Source of the DNA: Prorocentrum cordatum
Taxonomy: Eukaryota; Sar; Dinophyceae; Prorocentrales; Prorocentraceae
Assembly (NCBI GenBank): GCA_963575745.1
Contig: CAUYUJ010022071.1
Span: 468,532-532,531, forward strand
Length of the DNA: 64,000 nucleotides
Direction: 5' to 3'
Every line of letters starts with the position of its first letter. Position 1 is the stretch's first letter. The notes under the pieces were generated by a model that worked only from the letters and a program-made list of their open reading frames with translations, did no database searches and was not told the DNA's origin. Made by a program: the position numbers and the translations under genes. Positions 54,451 through 64,000 of the stretch are shown here, in pieces.

Positions 54451-54889
54451 TGCTGCGGCGCCTTCGGGAGCTCTCGAGCACGTCGCTACCTCTTCGAGTG
54501 CCAGAAGGCCCGCGTAACCGCCACGCAGAGGGATTGTTGGAGATGTTGAAGAGTAGGATCGACCCCAGCACTAAGAGGTTCGTGGGGAGGTCGGTTCCTC
54601 TTACCTGGCACCCGTCTGATTGGGCGTCCAAGGAGCCGGGGGAGTTGTTTGGAAATTCGTTCTGTCTTTTTACCTTCTGCACTGCTGTTTGCCGCTTTCT
54701 TGCAGGCTCTGCCAGTAGTATCAAACGACATTGGAGCCAACAGGAGCTAACATGATGAGGATGAGGATAATGAGGATGATGTGAAGGAGGGGGAGGAAGA
54801 GGAAGAGGAGCAGGAGGAACAGGAGGAAGAGGAAGAGGAAGGCCGTCACATGTGACACCTTTCGTCTTCACTAGTTCAGGGGCCCTCAT

Positions 54890-55340
54890 GGAACTCGTTT
54901 GGGCCGTCTTGTCGCTGTCTTGGCCTCCTGTGAGGCAGTCTTGGGCCCCCCTCGGGGCCCCATTGGGCCGTTTGGGGCCCCTCTTAGACCCTTGTTGGGG
55001 TCGTCTGATTAAGCGCCTTTTGGGCCGTCTGGGATCCCTCTTAGGCCGCTGTGGGGCCCTCCTGGAGGCCACTTCGGCCGTCTTGGGGTTCTCTTGGGGC
55101 TCTTTAGGACGTCTTGGGCCTTGGGACGTCGGAGTCTCGAAAAGCTGAGAGCCCCACAAATTTTGACAAAACTTAGGACAATCATTGATTGTTGCCTCTC
55201 GAGGCCCTCTCGGGAAGGCTCTTGGGGCTCTCGGGGAACGTCTCGAAGGCCTCTTGGGCCGTCTTGAGGACATCTTGAGCCGTCTTGAGGTCACACTGGG
55301 CCGTGGAGCCATCTGGGCCCGTCGTGGGGGCATCTTGGCT
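54890..55340. repeat. Degenerate GGCCGTCTTGGG minisatellite
   Basis: Irregular units such as GGGCCGTCTTGG, GGGCCCCTCTTAG and CGTCTTGAGG. Similar in style to 31760-32510, but a different unit. Confidence 0.65.
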
Positions 55341-55514
55341 TCGTGAGTGCGAGCGCAGCGTATTTGACTCAGGAATCGTGGCCTCGGGAGTGCGAATCTG
55401 CAGTATTTCGTGCGAGGGATTCTGGCCTCTGGAGGGGGGTCGGTGCATGCAACCCGGTGCTAGTTGAGGGGGGGTGGCCCCTAGAAGATTACAGAACCTA
55501 TACCAGACAGCGCT

Positions 55515-56183
55515 TTGCATTCGAGCACGCCCAGGCGTGCCAGGGGGCATTGTGGCGGATTTTTCGACCGCGGATGGTGCTATTGCGAGTCTTCCTGGGC
55601 GATGTTGACGAGAAATGGTGCCTTCTTGGTGGACCTCGGACAAGCGAATGGGGAGGAGACATGCTATTACGGGGGCCCTGTTGGACCTGGACATGCGCCC
55701 TACTCGCTGGTGAGCACGTGCGCTGCAGGGCGAAAGGCGCCCGTCGCGCCCGACGCTTTCGACGCGGAGCTCCAGGGCAAGGGCTGCACGAACGGGAAGG
55801 ACGATCGCCCTCGGGTCGCCGAGCTGTACCGGTCGGCGTTCGCGCGGCTCGAGTCCGCAGAGCGCTTGACGTACGCTGGCTTGGGCTGGGGGCACCAGGA
55901 GGTCGGGCAAGTGGCCGCCGTGCTCGCCTCGGGCCCAGCGCCCTCGGTGCAGCTGCTCTACCTCGGCATCAACTGCGTGGGGGACGAGGGCGCGGCCGCC
56001 CTGGCGGCGGCCCTCGGGGCCCCGGGCGCCCTGCCGAGCCTGCAGGCGCTCGGCCTCGGCGCCAACCCGCGCGGCGAGGGCGCACGCAGGGCGCTGCGCG
56101 CGGCGTGGGCCGCGGGCGGCAGGCCCGAGGGCGGCCGGGTCCTGGTCCAGGGAGGAAGCCTCGACAGGGGCCCGCTCCTCTGA
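55515..56183 (+). CDS. Leucine-rich-repeat protein, possibly a 3' exon
   Basis: 222 codons from the first ATG of a longer open stretch; the true start or upstream exons are uncertain. Residues 117-143, 145-173 and 176-200 form three degenerate repeats of the ribonuclease-inhibitor type: VQLLYLGINCVGDEGAAAL followed by LPSLQALGLGANPRGEGARR. Such LRR proteins are abundant in dinoflagellate genomes, mostly of unknown role, presumably protein binding. Residues 1-110 contain Cys and Gly clusters (CYCESSWAM, ETCYYGGPVGPG) I cannot assign. High GC at third positions suits a real gene in this genome. I see no SL relict or intron nearby; a (CT)n microsatellite follows about 100 bases after the stop. 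Confidence 0.6.
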   Translation: MHSSTPRRARGHCGGFFDRGWCYCESSWAMLTRNGAFLVDLGQANGEETCYYGGPVGPGHAPYSLVSTCAAGRKAPVAPDAFDAELQGKGCTNGKDDRPRVAELYRSAFARLESAERLTYAGLGWGHQEVGQVAAVLASGPAPSVQLLYLGINCVGDEGAAALAAALGAPGALPSLQALGLGANPRGEGARRALRAAWAAGGRPEGGRVLVQGGSLDRGPLL

Positions 56184-56281
56184 GGGCCCGCCCGTTCGGA
56201 GTCTCTGGAGTCCTCCTCCCTTTCTCTGCCTCCTGCTCCGCGTCCTCTTCTCTTCTTGCTCTTTTGTTGTGTCCTTCTTTG

Positions 56282-56284
<3 letters not shown>

Positions 56285-56329
<45 letters not shown>

Positions 56330-56425
56330 AGTAGATGTATATCCCTGTCTCTTCCCCTCTCCCCTATCTCGTTGTTTGTGTTGTTTTCTGTGTGTTGTTC
56401 TCTCTCTCTCTCTCTCTCTCTCTCC
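56285..56425. repeat. Two (CT)n microsatellites
   Basis: Pure CT runs at about 56285-56328 and 56399-56424 with 70 bases of pyrimidine-rich sequence between. Confidence 0.95.
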
Positions 56426-56746
56426 CCCCCCCTCTTTTCCCTTCTTTCCCGTCGTCCTCGCTGTTCCTCCTCGCTCACCTTGTCCGCGTCTCGAGAATGT
56501 CATGAATGGTGGCCGTACACGGGCCGCAGGGGCATCTCCGAATCCATTTTTCGGCGCGGCGGTCACTCTTATGAACAGCCAGGTTTAATACGAACCTGCT
56601 CTCACCTTGAAGGCTTGCATGAGGACGAGGGAGCCCGCAGAACGTATACTGGAAATTCTTCATGGACAGCCCCGTCTGCGACGATTTTGTCTGGCTTCCC
56701 GCCTCACCAGTGTGTGTATGTGTGGTTGACCCCCATCAGAGGAGGA

Positions 56747-56889
56747 AAAGGTACTGATGCCGCTGCCCTTGCCTTGCCTTCGCATTTTTGGCCCTCGGAG
56801 GCCCTTGTCGCCACCGCTGGATTCGCCGCGCAGTTCTGGTCAGAACGCACCCCAGAAGAGGTCTGGTGAGAAGCGGTGTTGGTGCCTTT
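56747..56889. mobile_element. MITE-like element, family E, copy 1
   Basis: Ends AAGGTACTGATGCCGCT and AGCGGTGTTGGTGCCTTT are inverted repeats. The interior (GGAGGCCC, TCGCCACCGCTGGATTCGCC, GAACGCACCCCAGAAGAGG) matches 61130-61268. No coding capacity. Confidence 0.72.
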
Positions 56890-57108
56890 GGATTTTTTTT
56901 GTGTTAGCCCAGTGTGCGCTTGTCCCGCTCAGCTCCGGCCGATAGCACGCCGCCTGCTTCGGCCCTCACTACACCGCCTGCGTTGTGCTGAAGGGCCTCG
57001 GTGGGCAAGCACACGTTGGCTTCCACAGACATGCTGAGGGTCATCGAGCTGCGGTGCGATCTGGGGCCTGATCTTCTCCACCCCGACGTCGCCGATGCTG
57101 GGTGACGC

Positions 57109-57165
57109 CAGACGTGTCCCTGGCCCAAGGTGTCCCCCAGGATTTCCAGGGAGGCCCGGGTAAGA
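57109..57165. repeat. Dispersed repeat R2, second copy
   Basis: See the inverted relative at 38781-38836; the shared core is GTGTCCCTGGCCCAAGGTG. Confidence 0.5.
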
Positions 57166-57544
57166 CGACGCAGCAAGGCGCGCTCGACTGCGCGGACATT
57201 CGCGCGCAAGCTGCCCGCGGAAGGTCGCGCGCGAGCGCCCTCGTTTCCAGAGTAGTGTGCCGGGCTGGCGGCCCGCGCAAGCCACCGCGGAAGGGCGCCA
57301 TGCCATCGTGCGCGAACAAAAAATTACACTGATCTTCGTCGGCCACATGGCCTCCGCAGCACCCCTCAGGAGGCCCAGAGGGCCCCAGGCCCTCCCCCCC
57401 CTAGCTGGGGGCTCCTCTGCAGTTGTCCGCAGCCTGCCGCGCCGCCTCGGCGAGTCGCGGCCTCCCGATCCGATGCAGGGCTGCGCTGCCTTGGCACGGG
57501 GCCGCCGCTCTGGCCGTGCCGCGGCGGCGGTGCCCTGGGCGATC

Positions 57545-58145
57545 CTCCTCCTCCTCCTGCTCATCCTCCTCCTCCTCCTCCTCCTCCTCCTGCTGCTCCT
57601 CCTCCTCCTCCTGCTCCTGCTCCTCCTCCTTTTCCTTCTCCTCCTCCTTCTCCTCCTCCTCCTCCTCCTCCTCCTCCTCCTCCTCCTCCTCCTCCTCCTC
57701 CTCCTCCTCCTCAGTCGTCGAAAACGTCGCCGCCGCCGTCGAAGTCGCCGTTGCCGCAGCCGTCGACCGAACTGGCCAAGCCTCTCTGGGGCGCGAGGCC
57801 AGCGGGCGCCTCGACCCTGGCCGTCCCGTCGCCGAGCCCGCCGCCGCGGCGCGGCAGCCAGGCGGCCAGGGATCACAAAGCTGCCGTAGATAATCTCTTC
57901 GTCCCCCCCTCCTCGTCCCCACCCACCTCCTCCTGCTGCTCCTCCTCCTCCTCCACCTCCACCTCCTCCTCCTCCTCGTTACCTCCTCCTCCTCCTCCCC
58001 TCCTCCTCCTCCTCATCCTCCTCTCCTCCTCCTCCTCCTCCTCCTCCTCCTCCTCCTCCTCCTCCTCTACCTCTTCCTCCTCCACCTCCTCCTTCTCCTC
58101 GTCCTCATCCTCATCCTCATCCTCATCCTCGTCCTCATCCTCCTC
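57545..58145. repeat. CTC/CCT tracts around a short complex spacer
   Basis: Pyrimidine tracts at about 57545-57712 and 57935-58145 (the latter ending in TCATCC repeats) flank about 220 bases of GC-rich sequence with no recognisable gene. Confidence 0.85.
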
Positions 58146-58284
58146 GCTTCACTCCGTCGTAGAGTGTTCGCGTTGCGGGATCCTCCCTGCATAGGCATGA
58201 GCCGGCGCGCGGCGGCGCAAGCCGGCGGAGCGAGTGAGGGAGATCGGGGATCCCGAGATCCCTGGGGCTTTGAGGAAGGCAGGA

Positions 58285-58663
58285 GAGAGGCCAGAGCAGG
58301 AGGAGCAGGAGGGATGAGGAAGGAGGGAGGGGGTAGGCGGGAGACAGGAGGGAGACAGGAGAGAGACAGCAGGAGGAGGAGGAGGAGGAAGAAGAGGAGG
58401 AGGAGGAAGAAGAGGAGGAGGAGGAGACAGGAGGGAGGAGGAGGAGGAGGAGGAGGAGACAGAAGACAGGAGGGATGAGGAGGAGACAGGAGGGAGGAGG
58501 CGGAGGGAGACAGGAGGGAGGCAGGAGGGCCCTCTCGCTCGCGCAGCGTCGGCACGGGAAGGATCCGTGCTCGTCCGCACGTGCGCACCGTGCCACACCG
58601 CAGAGCAACATGACCCCCGAGGGGGGAAAAACGAAGAGAAAAAAGAGAGAGAGAGAGAGAGAG

Positions 58664-58695
<32 letters not shown>

Positions 58696-58700
58696 CGCGG
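58285..58700. repeat. GGA/GACAGGAGG and GA/GAAA tracts
   Basis: Purine tract with GGAGGAGACAGGAGGGA units at about 58310-58530; (GA)n and (GAAA)n at about 58643-58695. Confidence 0.85.
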
Positions 58701-58850
58701 CGCCTAGCCTCGGCAAGATGGCCAGGCGTCGAGCGCCGCCTCATCCTCGCGAGCCGCCCTCCTCCCCGGGGAGGGGCTCGCCTGGTCTCGAGGGCGGTGG
58801 CGGGCGGGGCCTCGCCCGGCGGCAGCGGTGCTGGCCTCCTGCGCGCGGGC

Positions 58851-59028
58851 GAGGTCGACGAGACGCCAGAGTGGCGTGTGGCCGGAGTGGCCTTTTGGTG
58901 CGGGCCCAGTGGGGCCCCCCGATCGCTGAACGCGAAGCGGCAGCAGCGGCTTGCGCGCACAGGTCTGGCCACCCCGCGTCCCGCGTGGAGCCGCGCACCA
59001 GAGATCACTCCTGCCGCAGCCGATGAGG
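58851..59028. mobile_element. MITE-like element, family C, copy 2
   Basis: Shares GTCGAC, GCCGGAGTGGCCTTTTGGTG, GGGGCCCCCCGAT and GCCGCGCACCAGAGATCACTC with the element at 36389-36587 in the same order. The inverted ends are more diverged than in copy 1. Confidence 0.65.
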
Positions 59029-60265
59029 GGGAGAGGGTCGGCCACGCGCAGAGGGGGACAGGGGGAGGTGGGGAAGGCTCCTAAGAAGCCCCCCTGCTTC
59101 TTAGAAGGCGCGGGCCGTCTGTGTAGATGTTGAGGCCGGCGCCTCCGAAGGAGCAGCCTCTTTCTAAGAAGCATTCCCCCCTTGTGCGCGCCGCCAAGAG
59201 GGGCAGGGGGGGCGGAGGTGGGACGAGAGGAGGCGAGGAAGGGATCAGCGGCCAGGATGCTGCCTGTTCTCCACAAGATCTGAGGAGGTGGCCCCCAGAG
59301 CCTCCTGATCGGCATCGGCCTCGACAAAGAGGTCACCCGAGGGCCGATCCGAGTCCTGAGAGGGGGGCGTGGTCCTGAGCTTTGTCACCCTCCTCGGGCT
59401 CCGATGCAGAGTCTAGAAGAATCTGAAAGCGTCGCGATCCGAACGAGCACAGCCCGCACGCGAAACGCCAGCAACGTCGGGAGCTGGGGTCGAGGTCTCT
59501 GGCGGAGCGTCCTTAGGCAGACTGGCATGCAAAACTCCCGGAGAGAAGAGCGTCCTGTCTCCGGCGCGTGCACTGACTGAGATGTGTCAGGATCGGGCGA
59601 AGAAGAGGGGGCACAGAGAAGGGAGTGCACGGAGTCCACGACGGCCGTGGCAAGGGCTCTGCAGAGGCCAGCGGGGTGCGTCTATTTTGAGGCCGTCCGA
59701 AAGACGCCGGCCTCGCTTTTGCCTGGGAGGGCCCTGTGGGCCCCTCTGCCGTGGGAGCACATCGCTTTCTCAGGCGCGTCCTGCAGTAGCCCAGGTAAGG
59801 AGGGCATACAAACGGAAGAGATGCAAGTGGGCGCTCAACCGACCGTCGAGGGGCACACATCACTATCCTGAAGCCCACAATCGTCGACAAGGGAGCCGGC
59901 TGCACAGGGAACCGCGGCAAGGGCCTGCATGGGGCGCCAAACAAAGGAAGCGGGAGCCTTGGGAGCCGAGGTCGGAGGGGTGGGGGTGCTCAAGCCAGCC
60001 ACCGGTGCCAGCTCGCAGGCGTTCAGCAAGAAGCCAGACCAGAGAGAACGGTGTGTTGAGATCCGAGTCTGAGCTGCTCAGACTGCTTCCAAAACAGCCA
60101 TGGTAAGCCCCAAACATCTTGAGTGGACCTCGGTGTGGGGAGCACCCGAAGGGAGGGTCGGGGGCACCCTCGTGCCACCTAGAATCACGCGAAGTCTCAC
60201 AAAGCCCCCCCCGTGTTAATGGCTCGATGGCTTCTGAAGTGTTCGGCCCATTCCATGAGAGTAGC
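59029..60265. other. Complex DNA, no gene I can support
   Basis: Several medium-length frames on both strands but no recognisable domain. Contains short inverted motifs around TTCTTAGAAG near 59070-59170. Confidence 0.4.
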
Positions 60266-60830
60266 TTATAGTGTAAGATCTCTTCGAATATCATCTATGG
60301 CAATATCCACGCTGAGAGTCACCAGTTCAACTGAAGGCTGAGCAACTGCGAAATCCACCAGCCACTGAATGCCACCAGGGCGGCGCTTGCCGCAGTACAA
60401 GTTGCGCACGAAAATGGTCGGCCGACAGATACGGATGGGAACGTGAGCAGTAGCAAGCTGCGAAAAACCTCCAGGATGGAAGACATGTTCCACGAGGCTC
60501 TTGGAGAGGCCGAGGATCATCAGAAAAGCTTCGGAGATCATCGCAAACTGCGTCGGGCGTTAAGGCGCTGTCCGATGCCAAGAACAGCTGCCGAGCCTCT
60601 CTGGCAGTGAGCTTCCAGGCGAACTCACTAAGGATGCCCTGCCACGCTTGACCTGCAGCCCGACGCGCAGAGGCCTCCGTGCTCCATCGGCCCCGGCCTG
60701 CTCTGCGTTGGGCCTCCGAGCGCTCCGCCCCCCGACGATTCCAGTTGGCGGCCTCTGCAGCGGAGCACTGCTCGCCTGCCAGCACGAGGCCCCCTGCGCG
60801 TGGCCTGGCCCGGCCCGGGCCCGGCACGCG
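60266..60830 (-). other. Possible decayed minus-strand reading frame
   Basis: On the minus strand a stretch within 60827-60530 reads LTAREARQLFLASDSALTP, and a second frame from 60541 down to 60266 reads SEAFLMILGLSKSLVEHVF and onward with ordinary composition for about 90 residues. The two could be one product broken by a frameshift near 60540. I recognise no family. It may equally be non-coding. Confidence 0.25.
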
Positions 60831-60926
60831 GGGCAGGATCGCCCGCGGCGCCGAGGCCGCCGGGGTCCCGAGGGCGACGGGCTCCCGACAGGGCAGGAGA
60901 CTGTCCTGGAGCAGACGGATCTAGGC

Positions 60927-61088
60927 TTAAGTCGGGCGTGTCCCTCTACAGGAGGAATATTCAAAAATAGTCAAACAGAGTCTGGGGATTATTTTTTGAG
61001 TATTTCTTTTGACCATTTGTGAGCATGTTTACGGTATTTTCTAATTTTTCATCGAAAATCCCCGTGTAGGGGGACAGGCCTGACCTAA
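60927..61088. mobile_element. MITE, family B, second copy with 8-bp target duplication
   Basis: Begins TTAAGTCGGGCGTGTCCCTC; the complement of its right end begins TTAGGTCAGGCCTGTCCCCC. Flanked by ATCTAGGC at 60919-60926 and 61089-61096. The interior resembles that of the 46358 copy (GTCTGGGGATTATTTTTTGAG against GTATGGGGACTATTTTGTTAG) but lacks the G run. Confidence 0.88.
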
Positions 61089-61129
61089 ATCTAGGCCTCC
61101 TCGATGGGGCCGATGCATCCGAGGAGGAG

Positions 61130-61268
61130 AAGGTACCCATACCGTTACTTTTCGCCCGTTGACCAGCTCGCTCGGCCTCTTGGGAGGCCCTCGTCGCCAC
61201 CACCGGATTCGCCTCAGTCAGAGCGCACCCCAGGAGAGGTCCGGGGAGTAGCGGTATCGGTACCTCTT
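61130..61268. mobile_element. MITE-like element, family E, copy 2
   Basis: Ends AAGGTACCCATACCGTTAC and GTAGCGGTATCGGTACCTCTT, inverted repeats clearer than in copy 1. Lies 42 bases after a family B insertion. Confidence 0.75.
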
Positions 61269-61280
61269 GGGTTCCCCGGG

Positions 61281-61446
61281 GGCAGATGGGGTCGGAGGAT
61301 CGCGCCGCATCGCCGCTGCATCGCCGATGCGGCTCGATGTGGAGCCCGATGGGCTTCACGTCGACGTCGCCGATGCATATCGCCGATGCATCGCCGATGT
61401 ATCGGCGATGCTGTGCGATATTCCGACCCCATCTGCTCCGACCCCA
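61281..61446. repeat. Inverted-repeat element with nested GCCGATGCATCG motifs
   Basis: Outer ends GCAGATGGGGTCGGA and TCCGACCCCATCTGC are exact complements. The interior is built of repeated ATCGCCGATGCATCGCCGATG-type units, themselves partly palindromic. Possibly another MITE. Confidence 0.7.
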
Positions 61447-62609
61447 TCCGGGAGGCCTCCTAACGGAGGGAGGGGAGAAAAGAAGAGGAAGGAGGGAGGA
61501 GGCAGGATGCGGCGCACAGGAGGCGGAGGCATATAATGAAACAGCAGCCAGCCCCGTCGGAGCAGGGAAGCGCAAGAGATGTCGTGGCCGGTGGGGTCCG
61601 CTGCGTGTAAGCCAGGGGGTGTGGCCCACGACAGTTTCTCGGGTCGGGTTTCGACGGCGGACCTGGGCCCGAGATGACAAGGATGATGAGGAGGAGGAGG
61701 AGGAGGAGGAGGAGGAGAAGGAGGAGGAGGAGGGGGAGGGGGAGGGGGAGGGGGAGATGGTAAGGGGAGGGGGAGGTTTTGATTGCAGGCGTTACCGCTG
61801 CAGCATTTGGTCGTCGTGGATTGGTAGATTGAAGGGGGGATGAGGGAAAGTGAGGAGGAGGAGGAGGAGGAGGAGGATACAGAGGACGAGGACGAGGACG
61901 AGGACGAGGCTGAGCACGAGGACGAAGACGAAGGAGAGGGGGAGCAGGGAGGGGGAGGGAGAATGGAGAAGAGAGGGCTGAGGAGGGAGGAGAAAGAAGC
62001 TGGAAGGGAGAGATTGAGAGGGAGGAAGGAGGAATGGGGCGCTTAGCTGCAGGTGGCGCGAGCGAACAACGTCGTACCGCCTTGAGGATGACTGCTGCGA
62101 GCTGGCTCCTTCTACCTCCTCATCATCCTCCTTGCCACTGCCATCACCGTCATCACTGTCGCCGCCGTCACCATCATCACCATCATAGAAACAAATCGCG
62201 AGCATCATCGTGATTATGTTCCTCTAAGTATTTTCAGGAGGAAGAAAAACACACAGACACAATCAATCGACGATCCCCAGGAAAATATGGGAAACTATGG
62301 GAAGTGAGGGGAAAACAAAAACACAGAAAATATGGGAAAATGTGGGGAATCATTTTATTTGTGTGTATTTATTTGTGTGTCCTGGGGCCCCTTCATATTC
62401 CCCCTCCTGATCATGCACCGCTTGTGACGGTCGGGCTGCTCGTCTGAACCTCCGACGGTGCGGCTGCCCGTCTGCCTGGCAGGCCGCTCGGCCGGTGGAC
62501 TGGCCGGCCGCCCCGCGCCTCCGTCTGCCGTTCCGTGTGTCGGTCCGTTCGTCCGCCCATCCGTGTGTCCAGCAGGGGTGATGAAGAGGATGATGGCAGG
62601 AGGAAGAGG
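61447..62609. other. Low-complexity and complex DNA, no gene seen
   Basis: GGA/GAG tracts at about 61683-61765 and 61850-61990; repeated GAAAATATGGGAAA-type units around 62280-62345. No supported gene. Confidence 0.5.
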
Positions 62610-62800
62610 ATGGAGGAGGAGGAGGAGGAGGAGGAGGAGGAGGAGGAGGAGGAGGAGGAGGAGGAGGAGGAGGAGGAGGAGGAGGAGGGGGAGAGGGAGG
62701 AGGAGGACGAGGAGGAGGAGGAGGAGGAGGAGCAGGAGGAGTTTCTCTCTCTCTCTCTCTCACTGTCTCTCTCTCCCTCTCTCTCTCTCTCTCCCTCTCT
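62610..62800. repeat. (GGA)n followed by (CT)n
   Basis: About 130 bases of GGA then a (CT)n run with interruptions. Confidence 0.95.
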
Positions 62801-64000
62801 TACTCTTCATTCACTGCCCATCCAATCTTCGAGGATGCAAGAACCCCTAACCCTCTCAGCATAGTGATGACGTGGCCTCACTTAGGGCCCCGTCGCTGCA
62901 TTAGGGGTAAGAGATCTGGGCGGTTTGGTTTGATACATCTGCAGAACAAGGCCCCCTATCTCAAATGTCGTTGGCCCTCTGAACTTCCGTCCCCTTCGCA
63001 AGGGTTTGGAACCATTTTAGTTCTAGCCAGTCAAGATCCAAGTCCTCGCAAAATTGTTTCTGGAGTGTGCTCTGGGTGGAGGGCTTCAAAGACTGTAGTT
63101 TCGCCCCCTCTCTAGTCGCATCTCCTGCAGCGTGGCAGCAAGGCGGAGGAGGAGGAGGAGGAGGAGGAGGCGCAGGAGGAGGAGGAGGAGCAGAAGGAGG
63201 AGTGGCAGCGCCAAGATTGACACCGATGCCGTCAGTGCCCAGGACTAGAAGGAGAAGGAGGAGGAGGAGGAGGAGGAGGACGAGAAGGAGGAGGAGGAGG
63301 GCAGAAGAAGGGACCCTGGACGCTGCCGCGCGCCCTCCTCCTCACGCCCTCTTCTTATTTTCTCCCTGCGTCCATCCGTCCACGTTCGCTTCGCCCCCTC
63401 CCCCTCCCGTGTCGCCAGGGCCGCCGCATCGACACGCTAGGGAGAAGTTCCCGACCGTAATTGCTTGGCTCCGAGGCCCACGCATCCGAACTCCCTCGAC
63501 GTTCGCGGATCACACCACTCGGGCGGGGCGAAAGGGAAGGATAGGGAAAAGGGGTGGTTACGAACTCTGCTGCACGCAGCTGGTTTCGGCCCCGACGCCA
63601 GGCCCAGGCCTCGATGCGCTGGGCGCCTCCCAGCGCCAGGAGGCGCCAGGAAAACCAGCTACGTGAGCCGATTCTCTGCCCCGTGAACACCCCGCGCGCC
63701 CATCCCAGTATTCTCGGGGGTGGACAGACCTACCCTGACGCGTCGATGATTCGGTTCGCGAGAGGGCGCCGCGGCCGTTATTTTTGCGGGGTCCGTCGGT
63801 TTCGGTCCTAGGTCGTTTCCGCTAAAGGGAGGTTTACTAAAGGCAGGTTTGTCCACCTCCGGTATGCGTGCACTTCCGTCCCCCCCGAGCCATCGCGTCG
63901 CCGCTCGCGAGAGAGACCGCTCCTGCCCGATCCAGCGAGCGGCCGCACGGAGATTTGGGATGTCCCGCCACGGGCGCGTAGGCGCCCTCCTGCGGCATCG
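62801..64000. other. Right end of window, no gene seen
   Basis: GGA tracts at about 63146-63202 and 63248-63302. The block at 63417-63472 resembles 38296-38350 and is followed by a partial R1 match. The rest shows nothing I recognise. Confidence 0.45.

Overview
This window looks like nuclear DNA of a photosynthetic dinoflagellate. Three things support this. (i) A plastid-type geranylgeranyl reductase gene (chlP) occurs as a head-to-tail, one-strand array of ten nearly identical copies. (ii) Every copy carries, about 45 bases before its ATG, a sequence matching the dinoflagellate trans-spliced leader (SL) at 21 of 22 positions (20 of 22 in two copies). (iii) The rest is GC-rich, gene-poor DNA packed with simple repeats and short inverted-repeat elements. 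The species cannot be fixed from sequence alone; a GC-rich lineage such as Prorocentrum would fit, but that is a guess.

Layout. 1-594: unique left flank with a (GAC)n tract and one copy of a dispersed repeat. 595-29625: the chlP array. Each unit of about 2.95 kb has an SL relict, exon 1 (384 nt; targeting leader plus the FAD-binding glycine loop), a 208-221 nt intron, exon 2 (about 1203 nt) and a roughly 1.1 kb spacer with long CTC-type pyrimidine tracts. Copies 1, 2, 4, 7, 9 and 10 are intact and encode 528 residues. Copies 3, 5, 6 and 8 carry small frameshifting indels, mostly in short homopolymers, so they are either decaying genes or long-read consensus errors. 29626-47499: microsatellites, minisatellites and MITE-like elements with no convincing gene. 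47500-49015: a 5'-truncated, frameshifted LINE reverse transcriptase. 49760-53522: a broken, unrecognised coding region of different texture. 55515-56183: a leucine-rich-repeat reading frame. 56184-64000: more simple repeats and short inverted-repeat elements.

How it fits together. The chlP unit reads as a recycled mRNA. A mature SL-bearing transcript was apparently copied back into the genome, possibly twice since a second degenerate SL fragment follows the first. It then acquired an intron and was amplified in tandem. The intron looks like a mobile 'introner': it has inverted-repeat ends, is bounded by a GGTGA direct repeat, and has a diverged relative in opposite orientation at 43520-43700, outside any recognisable gene, with perfect 14-bp inverted termini. 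Several other inverted-repeat families are each present two or three times here; one has clean 8-bp target-site duplications at two loci.
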